From positions 1-21,352 of the forward strand of contig CAZHSN010000058.1 of assembly GCA_964535125.1 (NCBI GenBank): a stretch of 21,352 bases of DNA. Direction: 5' to 3'. The position numbers and the translations under genes are program-made. Within the stretch, counting starts at the first letter, position 1. Each line of letters begins with the position of its first letter. The notes below the pieces were generated by a model. That model worked only from the letters and a program-made list of their open reading frames with translations, had not been told where the DNA came from and searched no databases. Shown here piece by piece: positions 13,623 to 21,150 of this stretch. Source of the DNA: CAZHSN01 sp964535125. Its GTDB lineage: Bacteria; Armatimonadota; HRBIN16.

Positions 13623-13940
13623 CTACCAGATCCCCAGGTCGAGCCGGGCGTCCTCGCTGGCCATCGTCTCAGGGTTCCACGGAGGTGACCAGACCCAGTT
13701 GACGTGTACGCCGTTGATCCACGGAAACTCGCTCAGCACCGTCTTGACCTGTTCCTCGATCTGAGGTCCCAGCGGACAACCGGGTGATGTCAGGGTCATG
13801 TCGATCTGAACTTGGCCGGTGTCGTCCATCTGGACCGCGTAGATCAGTCCGAGATTGACGATATCGATAAACAGCTCGGGATCGACCACCAGCTTGAGCT
13901 GTTCTCTGATCTCCTGTTCCTGTTCGGGTGTCAACGGCAT
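13623..13940 (-). CDS. MIP18/DUF59 family iron-sulfur assembly protein (SufT/PaaD-like)
   Basis: This 105-residue protein belongs to the DUF59/MIP18 family, small factors that help mature or load iron-sulfur clusters. VVDPELFIDIVNLGLIYAV (18-36) and TSPGCPLGPQIEEQV (51-65), with conserved C55, are the family signatures; VNWVWSPPWNP near the end matches the usual W.P.W motif. The start is placed at ATG 13940 because AGGAGG lies 9 nt upstream; the ATG at 13949 touches that site directly. It is 16 bp after sufU. In many bacteria such genes (often called sufT) close suf operons, which fits here. The symbol is left empty because SufT and PaaD cannot be told apart with certainty. Confidence 0.9.
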   Translation of the reverse strand: MPLTPEQEQEIREQLKLVVDPELFIDIVNLGLIYAVQMDDTGQVQIDMTLTSPGCPLGPQIEEQVKTVLSEFPWINGVHVNWVWSPPWNPETMASEDARLDLGIW

Positions 13941-13956
13941 GGCCGGCATCCTCCTG

Positions 13957-14373
13957 TCACTGTTTCAGCGCTTGCTCCATGGTAGTCCATGGTAACAGCG
14001 CACACTTGATCCGTACCGGGAACTGCTTGACCCCTTCCAATGCCGCCAGGTCCTCGTCGGGGTCGATCGGGTCGTGGGGGTCTCCTTTGAACATGGCCTT
14101 GATCTGTTCCAGTCGGTTCATGGCCTGTTCGACCGTCTGCCCGATCATCGCTTCGGTCATCATTGATGCGGACGCCTGACTGATGGAGCACCCCCGACCG
14201 GAGAAACCCACATCCTGGACCACACCCTGATCCAGCGTCAGTGTGATGGTGATCTCGTCACCGCACAGCGGGTTATGTCCATCGGCCCGATGCGTGCAGT
14301 TATCCACCGTTTTTCGGTGACGTGGAGCCTTGTAGTGGTCCATGATGATCTCGCGGTACAGTTCGTCATCCAT
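13957..14373 (-). CDS. sufU: SufU scaffold/sulfurtransferase of the SUF system
   Basis: SufU accepts sulfur from SufS in a zinc-dependent way and passes it to the SufBCD scaffold. This protein has 138 residues from ATG 14373; a TTG three codons upstream is an alternative, since the GAGGAGGG site lies 4 nt from the TTG and about 13 nt from the ATG. LYREIIMDHYKAPRHR is the conserved N-terminus; C37 (in HNPLCGDE, with D39), C62 (GRGCSIS) and C124 (RIKCALLPW) are the expected metal and sulfur ligands. The insertion between the second and third cysteines (residues about 90-117) marks SufU rather than IscU. The gene overlaps the sufS stop by 8 bp. Confidence 0.93.
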   Translation of the reverse strand: MDDELYREIIMDHYKAPRHRKTVDNCTHRADGHNPLCGDEITITLTLDQGVVQDVGFSGRGCSISQASASMMTEAMIGQTVEQAMNRLEQIKAMFKGDPHDPIDPDEDLAALEGVKQFPVRIKCALLPWTTMEQALKQ

Positions 14374-15622
14374 TGCTGCCAAAGACCCTCCTCACGGCGT
14401 CTAATCCGGCGGCCAACCGGTCGATATCTTCCTCGGTGTTGTACAGGTAGAAGCTGGCGCGCACGGTGGCCGGCTGATCCAGTGCGCGCATGATCAACTG
14501 ACAGCAATGGTGCCCGGCACGTACGGCGATGGCTTCGCGATCCAGTATCTGGCTGACATCATGCGGATGTACATGCGTGAAGTTGAACGCAACCAGTCCG
14601 CACCGCTCCTCCGCACGCGGTGATCCGTAGATCTCGATGTCCGGCTGAGCCTGCAGCATCTCCAGGCACCGGCGCATCAACTGCTGGTCATGTGCGGCCA
14701 CGGCGTCCATACCGAACTGCTCCAGGTACTCCACAGCCGCTCCCAGCGCCACCGCGTCGGCGGTATTGGGCGTGCCGGCTTCAAATCGTTGAGGCGCTTC
14801 GGCCCAGGTGCTGTGGTCATGCCGTACGCGCTGGATCATCGAGCCTCCGCCCAGGAACGGCTCCATTGAGTCCAGTACCTCTTCGCGGCCGATCAATCCG
14901 CCGATGCCGCACGGCCCCAGCATCTTGTGCCCCGAGAAGACATAGAAGTCTGCGCCGACTTCGCGTGTGTCCACCGGCAGGTGCGGCGCCGCCTGAGCGC
15001 CGTCCACCAGCACGTGCGCTCCGGCGTCGTGGGCTTCGCGTGTCATTTGTGCCACGGGGTTTACGGTGGCCAGCACATTGCTGAGGTGTGTGAAAGCGGC
15101 CAGTTTAGGGCGCCGATCCAGCAACTGAAGCCACATGGTTCTGTCCAGTTGTCCGCTCGCATCAAAGGGTACAAATGCCAGCTGTGCGCCGGTGCGCTGC
15201 GCCAGCAGCTGCCAGGGCACCAGGTTGCTGTGGTGCTCCATTTCGGTCAGCACAATCAGGTCACCCGAGCGCAGATTGGCGTTGCCCCAGGCATTCGCCA
15301 CCAGATTGACCGCCTCGGTGGTATTGCGCGTAAACACCAGTTGCGAAGCCGATGCGCCGAAGAAGGAAGCGACCCGCTCGCGAGCAGCCTCATACCGTTC
15401 CGTCGCTTCTGCCGCCAGCACATACAGGCTGCGATGCACATTGGCGTTGTAGTTCGCATAGAAGTCGACAAGCGTATCCAGTACGCACCGCGGCTTTTGA
15501 GATGTGGCCGCGCTGTCGAGATAGACCAGCGGCTTACCGTAGAATGCGCGCTGCAATACCGGGAAGTCGTGTTTTACCCGGCCGGGATCCAGCACTGTAT
15601 GCTCATTGTGTGTCATCGTCAT
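14366..15622 (-). CDS. sufS: Cysteine desulfurase SufS
   Basis: This class-V aminotransferase-type PLP enzyme (418 residues) removes sulfur from L-cysteine for cluster assembly. YLDSAATSQKP (34-44) is the family entry motif, the PLP lysine is K233 in FSGHKMLGP, EMEHHSNLVPW is the cofactor-stacking histidine region, and the persulfide-carrying cysteine is in RAGHHCCQ (C373). The ATG at 15622 has AGGAGG 6 nt upstream. It overlaps the 3' end of the methyltransferase gene by 20 bp and the start of sufU by 8 bp, which shows continuous translation coupling. Its length and motifs are those of group II desulfurases that work with SufU. Confidence 0.95.
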   Translation of the reverse strand: MTMTHNEHTVLDPGRVKHDFPVLQRAFYGKPLVYLDSAATSQKPRCVLDTLVDFYANYNANVHRSLYVLAAEATERYEAARERVASFFGASASQLVFTRNTTEAVNLVANAWGNANLRSGDLIVLTEMEHHSNLVPWQLLAQRTGAQLAFVPFDASGQLDRTMWLQLLDRRPKLAAFTHLSNVLATVNPVAQMTREAHDAGAHVLVDGAQAAPHLPVDTREVGADFYVFSGHKMLGPCGIGGLIGREEVLDSMEPFLGGGSMIQRVRHDHSTWAEAPQRFEAGTPNTADAVALGAAVEYLEQFGMDAVAAHDQQLMRRCLEMLQAQPDIEIYGSPRAEERCGLVAFNFTHVHPHDVSQILDREAIAVRAGHHCCQLIMRALDQPATVRASFYLYNTEEDIDRLAAGLDAVRRVFGSNG

Positions 15623-16730
15623 CGTGGACCTCCTGCATCACGGATCGCAGATGGTCACGCAATACATCAATGGGACACAGCGCGCCGCGTTCGGTCTCGT
15701 AATACCACAGGATCCAGCCGTTACAAGACGCGACTCCGGCCATGTACCGGGCTGCGGCATGGATGCTCATCGGTTCGCGGTCGGTCTCCACCAAACCATC
15801 GGCCCGCACACGCACCTGCCGTTTCCTGTTGCCGTGAAAGTAGAGCGGGTCACCCGGCCGAAGCAGTCCGTGTTCAAGCAACGCACCGAATGAGACGCGG
15901 GGCGCCTGCCGGCGGGGTGCGAACTGCTCCGGCGGCACCCAGTCGGGAGGCGCCGGCGTCACCGCATCAATCCGCTCGGCGGCGATGGCCGCATACTCGG
16001 CTGACCGTTCGATGCCAATGTACCGTCGGTTCAGCAGGCGCGCCACCGCCGCGGTGGTGCCGCTGCCCAGGAATGGATCCAGCACCACGTCCCCCGGTCG
16101 ACTGGAAGCCGTCAACACGCGGTACAACAACGCTTCCGGCTTTTGTGTGGGATGCAGTCGCTGGCCATTCCTGCGCAGCCGCTCCCGGCCGCTGCACAGC
16201 GGTATCCACCAGTCGCTGCGCATCTGCAGGTCGTCATTCATCGCCTTCATCATGTGGTAATGGAACGTGACCTTGGACTCTTTAGATCGGGCAGCCCAGA
16301 TCAGCGTTTCATGCGCGTTGGTGAACCGGGTGCCGCGGAAGTTCGGGGTCGGATTCGGCTTAATCCATGCGATGTCATTGAGCAGCCAGAAACCCGCATC
16401 TTGCATCAGGCAACCCACGCGGTGGATGCTGTGATATGAACCCATCACCCAGATCGATGCATCCGGTTTCATAACGCGCCGGCATGCCGACAGCCAAGAA
16501 CGGGTAAAGGCGTCGAATGCCTCCATGCTCTCGAACTGGTCCCATGGTTCCGTGACGGAGTCGAACCGGCTGGCTGTCGGCCGATCCAGCGTGCGCTCCA
16601 GCTGCAGGCAGTACGGGGGATCGGCAAACACCAGATCGATACTGCGTTCCGGTATCGATTCCAGCACGTGGACGCAGTCATCCACGATCACCCTGTCCAG
16701 CCAGCCGATGATGTTAGATCCGTCCATCAT
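15603..16730 (-). CDS. ccrM: CcrM-type adenine DNA methyltransferase (GANTC)
   Basis: This 375-residue beta-class N6-adenine methyltransferase has motif IV (FADPPYCLQL, about 36-45) preceding motif I (DPFLGSGTTAAVA). Stretches such as EPWDQFESMEAFDAFTRSWL, IWVMGSYHSIHRVG, NFRGTRFTNAHETLIWA and HPTQKPEALLYRVL match the CcrM/M.HinfI group that modifies the A in GANTC. The C-terminal 95 residues (PRVSFGALLEHGLLRPGD... VASCNGWILWYYE... IDVLR) match the CcrM C-terminal RAMA-type DNA-binding domain. The start is ATG 16730, overlapping the Rieske stop as ATGA; ATG 16727 is an alternative. No restriction endonuclease gene is beside it, so it looks like an orphan methyltransferase. It is embedded between the Rieske gene and sufS, overlapping both, so it is transcribed with them. 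In Alphaproteobacteria CcrM is cell-cycle controlled, but a Rrf2-regulated suf context would be different. Confidence 0.92.
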   Translation of the reverse strand: MMDGSNIIGWLDRVIVDDCVHVLESIPERSIDLVFADPPYCLQLERTLDRPTASRFDSVTEPWDQFESMEAFDAFTRSWLSACRRVMKPDASIWVMGSYHSIHRVGCLMQDAGFWLLNDIAWIKPNPTPNFRGTRFTNAHETLIWAARSKESKVTFHYHMMKAMNDDLQMRSDWWIPLCSGRERLRRNGQRLHPTQKPEALLYRVLTASSRPGDVVLDPFLGSGTTAAVARLLNRRYIGIERSAEYAAIAAERIDAVTPAPPDWVPPEQFAPRRQAPRVSFGALLEHGLLRPGDPLYFHGNRKRQVRVRADGLVETDREPMSIHAAARYMAGVASCNGWILWYYETERGALCPIDVLRDHLRSVMQEVHDDDDTQ

Positions 16731-17041
16731 GGCAACTCCACCCAGACCCGGCCGTCTTCGACGCGCACAGGATATGCGCTCACGGGTTGGGTCGCCGGAA
16801 GCGTCAGCGCCTTGCCGGTGCGTACATCGAAGCACGCGCCGTGCCGTGGACACTCGACTTCGTGTCCGAAGACATGGCCTTCACCCAGCGGGCCGCCATC
16901 ATGCGAACAGGTGTCATCTATAGCCCAAAGCCGGCCGTCTGCAGTCCGTGCGATCAGCACCCGCCTGCCGGACAGGTCAACGGTCACCGCTCTGCCGGCG
17001 CCGACACTCTGTTCATCCAGTGCGTCACACCATGGGGCCAT
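16727..17041 (-). CDS. Rieske-type [2Fe-2S] ferredoxin
   Basis: This small protein has 104 residues from ATG 17041, preceded by GGGAG 7 nt upstream; longer in-frame starts lie inside sufD. CSH (C45, H47) and CPRH (C64, H67) are the Rieske cluster ligands, spaced C-x-H-x16-C-x2-H, with GGPLGEG after the first box. It is the soluble ferredoxin type of Rieske protein (as in NirD or BphA3-like folds) without a membrane anchor. It overlaps sufD by 17 bp and the methyltransferase start by 4 bp. In several SUF operons a Rieske-type protein follows sufD, where it probably supplies electrons or accepts a new cluster; this link is inference. Confidence 0.9.
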   Translation of the reverse strand: MAPWCDALDEQSVGAGRAVTVDLSGRRVLIARTADGRLWAIDDTCSHDGGPLGEGHVFGHEVECPRHGACFDVRTGKALTLPATQPVSAYPVRVEDGRVWVELP

Positions 17042-18299
17042 GGTCCGCTCCCAGGTCCATCTGTCTCCGGATTTCGTCATCGACGCGTGCGATGATCGCC
17101 GGATCACCCATCCGATCCAACACCGGCTGCAGGAATCCCTGCACGATCAACCGTGTGGCCTGATCCTGCGGGATACCGCGAGCCGCCGCATAGTACACCA
17201 TCTCGGGATCGACAGGTGCAACCGTGGCGCCGTGCGTACACCGCACATCGTCTGCCTCAATCTCCAGATAGGGCAGCGAAACTGCGCGGGCCTCCGGGCT
17301 GAGCAGCAATGTTTCGCTGCGTTGATAGGCGGCGGTCTGCTGAGCGCCGGGTTCGATGCGGATCAAGCCGGAGTAGGCGCATGCGGCGTCCTGCTCGAGG
17401 GCGGCTTTGAACAACAGGTCGCTTTCCGTGTGCGGTGCGGTGTGGTGCTGCACGGTGTGCATGTCGATGTGCCGTCCCGATGTGGCATAAGTGACCCCTA
17501 ACAGGTCACTGCGCGCACCGGTTTCCGCCAGTTCCGCCGCGACATACCCCTTGGTCAACTTGCCTCCTAGGGCCAGGTTGATACTGGTCAAGTGCGCGTC
17601 ACATCCCACGCGCGCATACTGATGGTGAAACGCGCGGCCTTCATCGCCGTGATGGATCAGGCTGACCACCGTCAGGTCGGCGCCAGGTTCCAGCACGATA
17701 TCGGTAAGCCCCGTGGTGACCGTGTGGGCGCTTGTCAACCCGAGATGCTCTTCAATCAGCAGCGCCCGCGCTCCGGACCGTACCACCACGACTGTGCGCG
17801 TCGCCAAAGCGGCGGTATCATGCTGTGTCCAGCGGATGTGCAGCGGTCCGTCCATTTGCACGTCGCGATCGATGATCAGCGCAGCGCCCTCCGCGCATCC
17901 CGAACGCGCCAGTGAGGTGAACTTCACATCCGCATCGGCTAATGGGCGCACCATCACCGGCCGGAGTATGTCGCCATGGTGTTCCACCATGGCCGACAGC
18001 GGTCCGAGGTGCACACCGGCACAACTGGAGGGATCCGGCGCCCCGTGGAGCCGCCCATCGACGAACTCCAGCCGGCCATCCAGCGATCGGACTTCGCCGC
18101 TGACGGCCGCCAAGGGCTGCAGAAACGCCTCAAGCGACCCACCCGAGAGGTCCGTGGGGCGCCAGTGTTTGATGCGGTGGTGAGGAATGGGAGGCGCATC
18201 AAACAGCTCGGCATCCTGCAGACGTTGGTCCCTCAGCCACTGCGGGGCGGTTGCCGGCGCGTCCGCGATGCAGGCCTTCAGTGATTCGTAGCGCGTCAT
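17025..18299 (-). CDS. sufD: SufD, Fe-S scaffold subunit
   Basis: SufD (424 residues) forms the SufBCD scaffold with SufB and SufC. The long beta-helix core is indicated by many short strands (VQMDGPLHIRWTQH, VVVVRSGARALLIEEH, DIVLEPGADLTVVSLIHHGD). The C-terminal DDVRCTHGATVAPVDPEMVYYAAARGI contains the conserved histidine of SufD (THGAT). The ATG at 18299 overlaps the sufB stop by 4 bp (ATGA) and the stop at 17025 overlaps the Rieske gene. Sequence similarity to SufB is visible in the C-terminal segment ARGIPQDQATRLIVQGFL, as expected for the paralogous pair. Confidence 0.94.
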   Translation of the reverse strand: MTRYESLKACIADAPATAPQWLRDQRLQDAELFDAPPIPHHRIKHWRPTDLSGGSLEAFLQPLAAVSGEVRSLDGRLEFVDGRLHGAPDPSSCAGVHLGPLSAMVEHHGDILRPVMVRPLADADVKFTSLARSGCAEGAALIIDRDVQMDGPLHIRWTQHDTAALATRTVVVVRSGARALLIEEHLGLTSAHTVTTGLTDIVLEPGADLTVVSLIHHGDEGRAFHHQYARVGCDAHLTSINLALGGKLTKGYVAAELAETGARSDLLGVTYATSGRHIDMHTVQHHTAPHTESDLLFKAALEQDAACAYSGLIRIEPGAQQTAAYQRSETLLLSPEARAVSLPYLEIEADDVRCTHGATVAPVDPEMVYYAAARGIPQDQATRLIVQGFLQPVLDRMGDPAIIARVDDEIRRQMDLGADHGPMV

Positions 18300-19711
18300 C
18301 CTACCGATCCCTCCATCTCCAGCGCGATCAGCCGGTTCAACTCGACCGCATATTCAAGCGGCAGTTCGCGGGCAAACGGCTCCAGAAAACCGTTGATGAT
18401 CGTGGTAACAGCCTCCTGTTCGCTCAGGCCCCGGCTCATCAGGTAGAACAGCTGCTCGCTGCCGACTTTACTGACGGTGGCTTCATGTTCCACGCGCACG
18501 CGCTGTTCGCGGACATCGACGGTGGGATAGGTGTCGCTGCGAGAGAGTTCGTCCAGCAGCAGCGCGTCACAGCGCACGTTGCTTTTGACGCCTTCGCAGC
18601 CATGGTTTACCTGCACCAGACCGCGATAGCTTGATCGGCCCCCCGCTTTACTGATGGATTTACTGACCACAGTGGATGATGTATACGGCGCGGCGTGAAC
18701 CATCTTGGCGCCGGCGTCCTGATGCTGATCGTGACCGGCAAAGGCAATCGACAGGATGTCGCCCCGGGCGCCCTTACCGACCATGTAGACGGCGGGATAC
18801 TTCATGGTCAGCTTGGAACCCAGATTGCCGTCCACCCATTCCACCAGCGCGTCTTCGTGCGCTACCGCGCGTTTGGTCACCAGGTTATACACATTCCGTG
18901 ACCAGTTCTGGATGGTGGTATACCGGATGTGCGCCCCTTTCAAAGCGACCAACTCCACCACGGCGCTATGCAGCGAGTCACTGGAATAGATCGGGGCGGT
19001 GCAGCCTTCAATGTAGTGCACACGGCTGCCCTCATCCGCGATGATCAGTGTTCGCTCGAACTGCCCCATGTTCTCCTGGTTGATGCGGAAATAGGCCTGC
19101 AGCGGGATCTCCACATGGGTGTTTTTCGGTACATAGATAAACGAGCCGCCCGACCACACCGCCGAGTTGAGCGCGGCGAACTTGTTGTCAGCGGGGGGGA
19201 TGGTGCGCCCGAAGTACTGCTTCACCAGGTCGGGGTACTCGCGCAACCCGGAGTCCATATCCAGGAAGATGACGCCCTGCTTCTGCAGATCCTCGCGGAT
19301 GTTGTGATAGACGACCTCCGATTCGTATTGGGCGGTGACGCCGGCCAGGAACTTGCGCTCGGCTTCCGGAATGCCCAGACGGTCAAAGGTATTGCGGATT
19401 TCTTCAGGCACCTCGTCCCAGGTGCGCCCCATCCGCTCGCTGGGCTTGATGTAGTAGAAGATATCGTCGAAGTCGATTTCACTGAGCAGCTGCGTGTTAC
19501 CCCAGGACGGCATCGGCTTGGCGGTGTAGATGTCCAGCGCCTTCAGGCGGAACTCGCGCATCCAGGCGGGTTCGTCCTTCATTGAGGATATCTCTTCGAC
19601 AACCTGGCGTGTCAGGCCGCGCTTGGATTTATAGTGGTAGTTATCGGTGCTGTCGCGGAAACCGTATTGGTATTCCCCGACGTCCACATTGGGTTTATCG
19701 TTGGCGGGCAT
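18296..19711 (-). CDS. sufB: SufB, Fe-S scaffold subunit
   Basis: SufB (471 residues) is the central scaffold on which nascent clusters form. Motifs include YQYGFRD near the start, IPPADNKFAALNSAVWSGGSFIYVP in the middle, HYIEGCTAPIYSSDSLHSAVVEL, the conserved NVRCDALLLDE whose cysteine corresponds to a catalytic or acceptor cysteine of SufB, and EHEATVSKVGSEQLFYLMSRGLSEQEA at the C-terminus. The ATG at 19711 shares one base with the sufC stop (TGATG), and a GAGGTG site lies just before it. Length and motifs are normal, and the protein should be cytoplasmic and active. Confidence 0.96.
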   Translation of the reverse strand: MPANDKPNVDVGEYQYGFRDSTDNYHYKSKRGLTRQVVEEISSMKDEPAWMREFRLKALDIYTAKPMPSWGNTQLLSEIDFDDIFYYIKPSERMGRTWDEVPEEIRNTFDRLGIPEAERKFLAGVTAQYESEVVYHNIREDLQKQGVIFLDMDSGLREYPDLVKQYFGRTIPPADNKFAALNSAVWSGGSFIYVPKNTHVEIPLQAYFRINQENMGQFERTLIIADEGSRVHYIEGCTAPIYSSDSLHSAVVELVALKGAHIRYTTIQNWSRNVYNLVTKRAVAHEDALVEWVDGNLGSKLTMKYPAVYMVGKGARGDILSIAFAGHDQHQDAGAKMVHAAPYTSSTVVSKSISKAGGRSSYRGLVQVNHGCEGVKSNVRCDALLLDELSRSDTYPTVDVREQRVRVEHEATVSKVGSEQLFYLMSRGLSEQEAVTTIINGFLEPFARELPLEYAVELNRLIALEMEGSVG

Positions 19712-20481
19712 CAGTTCACCTCACGTGTCTCGCCCGCTTCCGCGAGCACCCAGTCATAGCCGCGCTTCTCCAGTTCCAGCGCCAGCGTGTCATCGCCGCT
19801 GCGGATGATCTTTCCGCCCGCCAGTACATGCACCCTGCTGGGGCGGATATAGTCCAGAAGACGCTGATAGTGGGTGATCACCAGCAGACTCATCGACTCG
19901 TCGGCGATCCGATTGACGTTTTCGCTGACTATCTTCAGCGCATCGATGTCGAGGCCGCTGTCGGTTTCGTCCAGTATCGCCAGTCGCGGACGAACCATGC
20001 CGAGTTGGGCGATCTCCAAACGCTTCTTTTCGCCGCCGCTGAATCCGTCATTCACGTAGCGTGTGGCGAACTTCTCGTCAATCTGCAGTGCCGCGAACTC
20101 GCTCTTCAGCGTTGTGCGGAACTCGCGCGCCGGCATGTCCTGTCCACGCAACGCTTTCAACGAAGCCCGCATGAAGTTGGCCACCGACACACCCGGTATG
20201 GCGACCGGATACTGAAACGCCAGGAACACCCCGGCGCGTGCGCGCTCATCCACCGACATCTCCAGCAGATTCTCCCCCATGAACTGGACCGTGCCGTCGG
20301 TCACCACATAGTCGGGATGGCCCATCAAGGTGGACGCGAGCGTACTCTTGCCGGAGCCGTTGGGACCCATGATGGCATGGATTTCACCGGCGTTGATCGT
20401 CAGCGTCAATCCGTTCAGTATCGGTTTTCCGCTCACTTCCACGTGCAGGTTTTCTATCTGTATCATCGGTTTATTGCTCAT
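19711..20481 (-). CDS. sufC: SufC, ABC-type ATPase of the SUF system
   Basis: SufC (256 residues) hydrolyses ATP to drive conformational change in SufBD. Walker A is GPNGSGKST (39-47), the signature FSGGEKKR (147-154) has the SufC-specific EKKR, and Walker B is LAILDETDSGLD (167-178), all intact. YPVAIPGVSVANFMR (91-105) is the SufC Q-loop region. The ATG at 20481 has AGGAGA 9 nt upstream and lies 24 bp after the Rrf2 regulator gene. The gene order sufC-sufB-sufD-(insert)-sufS-sufU-DUF59 is common in SufU-bearing bacteria. Confidence 0.96.
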   Translation of the reverse strand: MSNKPMIQIENLHVEVSGKPILNGLTLTINAGEIHAIMGPNGSGKSTLASTLMGHPDYVVTDGTVQFMGENLLEMSVDERARAGVFLAFQYPVAIPGVSVANFMRASLKALRGQDMPAREFRTTLKSEFAALQIDEKFATRYVNDGFSGGEKKRLEIAQLGMVRPRLAILDETDSGLDIDALKIVSENVNRIADESMSLLVITHYQRLLDYIRPSRVHVLAGGKIIRSGDDTLALELEKRGYDWVLAEAGETREVN

Positions 20482-20505
20482 GTCCGGTGTTCTCCTGTCT
20501 GCGTA

Positions 20506-21003
20506 TCAGCCCGCAGTGTCTGTTGATATGGCTGTGTGAAGCTTCATGGTGTGCCGCACCCGCGGCAAGGTGTCCAGGTGTTCCGGCAGGCGCCCCTCCG
20601 CGAGGTCCTGGAGCGTGATGCTCTCGAACACATGCGACAGATACCGGCCGATTAACCCCCACACCGGTTTGATCCCGCATCCGCCCTGATGGACGCATTC
20701 CCGGTCACCGCTGCGCTGTGATCCGCAGATATCAGCGGTGTTGACCACGCCGCCCAGCGCTTCAACTGCCTCACGCAGTGTTACCTGTTGCGCAGCCCGC
20801 GCCAGGCGGTACCCGCCCTGCGCACCGCGTACGCTGGTTGTCAGCCCCGCGCGGTTCAACGTGTGCAGCAGCTTTTCCACGTGCGCGCTGCTGAGCCCTT
20901 CACGTTCGGCGATCACGGGAGCTTTCAACGTCTCTCCCTGTGGTATGCGTGCCAGGTGGAGCAGACAACGCAGTCCGTATTCTTCCTGTGCGGTTATTTT
21001 CAT
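20506..21003 (-). CDS. Rrf2-family iron-sulfur regulator (IscR/SufR-like)
   Basis: This 165-residue repressor is the first gene of the suf operon. The ATG at 21003 follows GGGAG by about 6 nt, and MKITAQEEYGLRCLLHLA is the standard Rrf2 N-terminus; the longer open frame upstream is not Rrf2-like. The winged helix-turn-helix (residues about 30-70) includes AEREGLSSAHVEKLLHTLNRAG and the wing RGAQGGYRL. Three cysteines C93-x9-C103-x5-C109 stand where Rrf2 proteins bind an iron-sulfur cluster; IscR has a slightly different C-x5-C-x5-C. It probably senses cluster or iron status and represses its own operon through the palindrome just upstream. The C-terminal tail (about residues 145-165) is longer than necessary and of no known role. 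Confidence 0.93.
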   Translation of the reverse strand: MKITAQEEYGLRCLLHLARIPQGETLKAPVIAEREGLSSAHVEKLLHTLNRAGLTTSVRGAQGGYRLARAAQQVTLREAVEALGGVVNTADICGSQRSGDRECVHQGGCGIKPVWGLIGRYLSHVFESITLQDLAEGRLPEHLDTLPRVRHTMKLHTAISTDTAG

Positions 21004-21028
21004 CGGTGTCTCCCTATCTGGGTGTACC

Positions 21029-21056
21029 GCAATGTTGACAAAAAAGTCAACATTGC
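21029..21056. promoter_or_regulatory. Perfect palindrome, probable Rrf2 operator of the suf operon
   Basis: GCAATGTTGAC (21029-21039), six A residues, then GTCAACATTGC (21046-21056) form a perfect 11+11 bp inverted repeat. It starts 26 bp upstream of the Rrf2 start codon. On the - strand it contains TTGACT (21050-21045), a good -35 box, 18 bp before TACACC (a weak -10), so a bound repressor would block the promoter. Cluster-binding Rrf2 proteins typically bind such dyads near their own genes. The exact consensus is not one I can name. Confidence 0.75.
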
Positions 21057-21092
21057 CGCGTCCCGTTGTCCGGTGGGCCGCACAACCCATTC

Positions 21093-21121
21093 TTGACATC
21101 CCCGGAGGCATGTGTTACGCT
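21093..21121 (+). promoter_or_regulatory. Putative promoter of the LacI-family gene
   Basis: TTGACA (21093-21098, full consensus) is 17 bp from TACGCT (21116-21121, three of six bases, with the conserved TA and final T). The predicted start is near 21128, inside the LacI-type operator. Confidence 0.55.
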
Positions 21122-21124
21122 ATG

Positions 21125-21138
21125 TGCCAACGATGGCA
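21125..21138. promoter_or_regulatory. LacI-type operator, probable autoregulatory site
   Basis: TGCCAACGATGGCA is a 14 bp near-perfect inverted repeat (TGCCA.CG.TGGCA) with the central CpG typical of LacI-family operators. It overlaps the predicted transcription start and lies 12 bp before the LacI start codon. Confidence 0.6.
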
Positions 21139-21150
21139 TAAGGAGGCCGG

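Noticed and set aside
14927..16270. 447-codon open frame on the + strand across sufS and the methyltransferase gene
   Set aside because: It is antisense to two genes with complete family motifs, its translation is Arg/His/Cys-rich and lacks domains, and it is explained by the high GC content of the opposite strand.
16731..16853. Longer start for the methyltransferase at 16853
   Set aside because: The 41 added residues lie inside the Rieske gene, do not match the family, and ATG 16730 has the usual 4 bp overlap.
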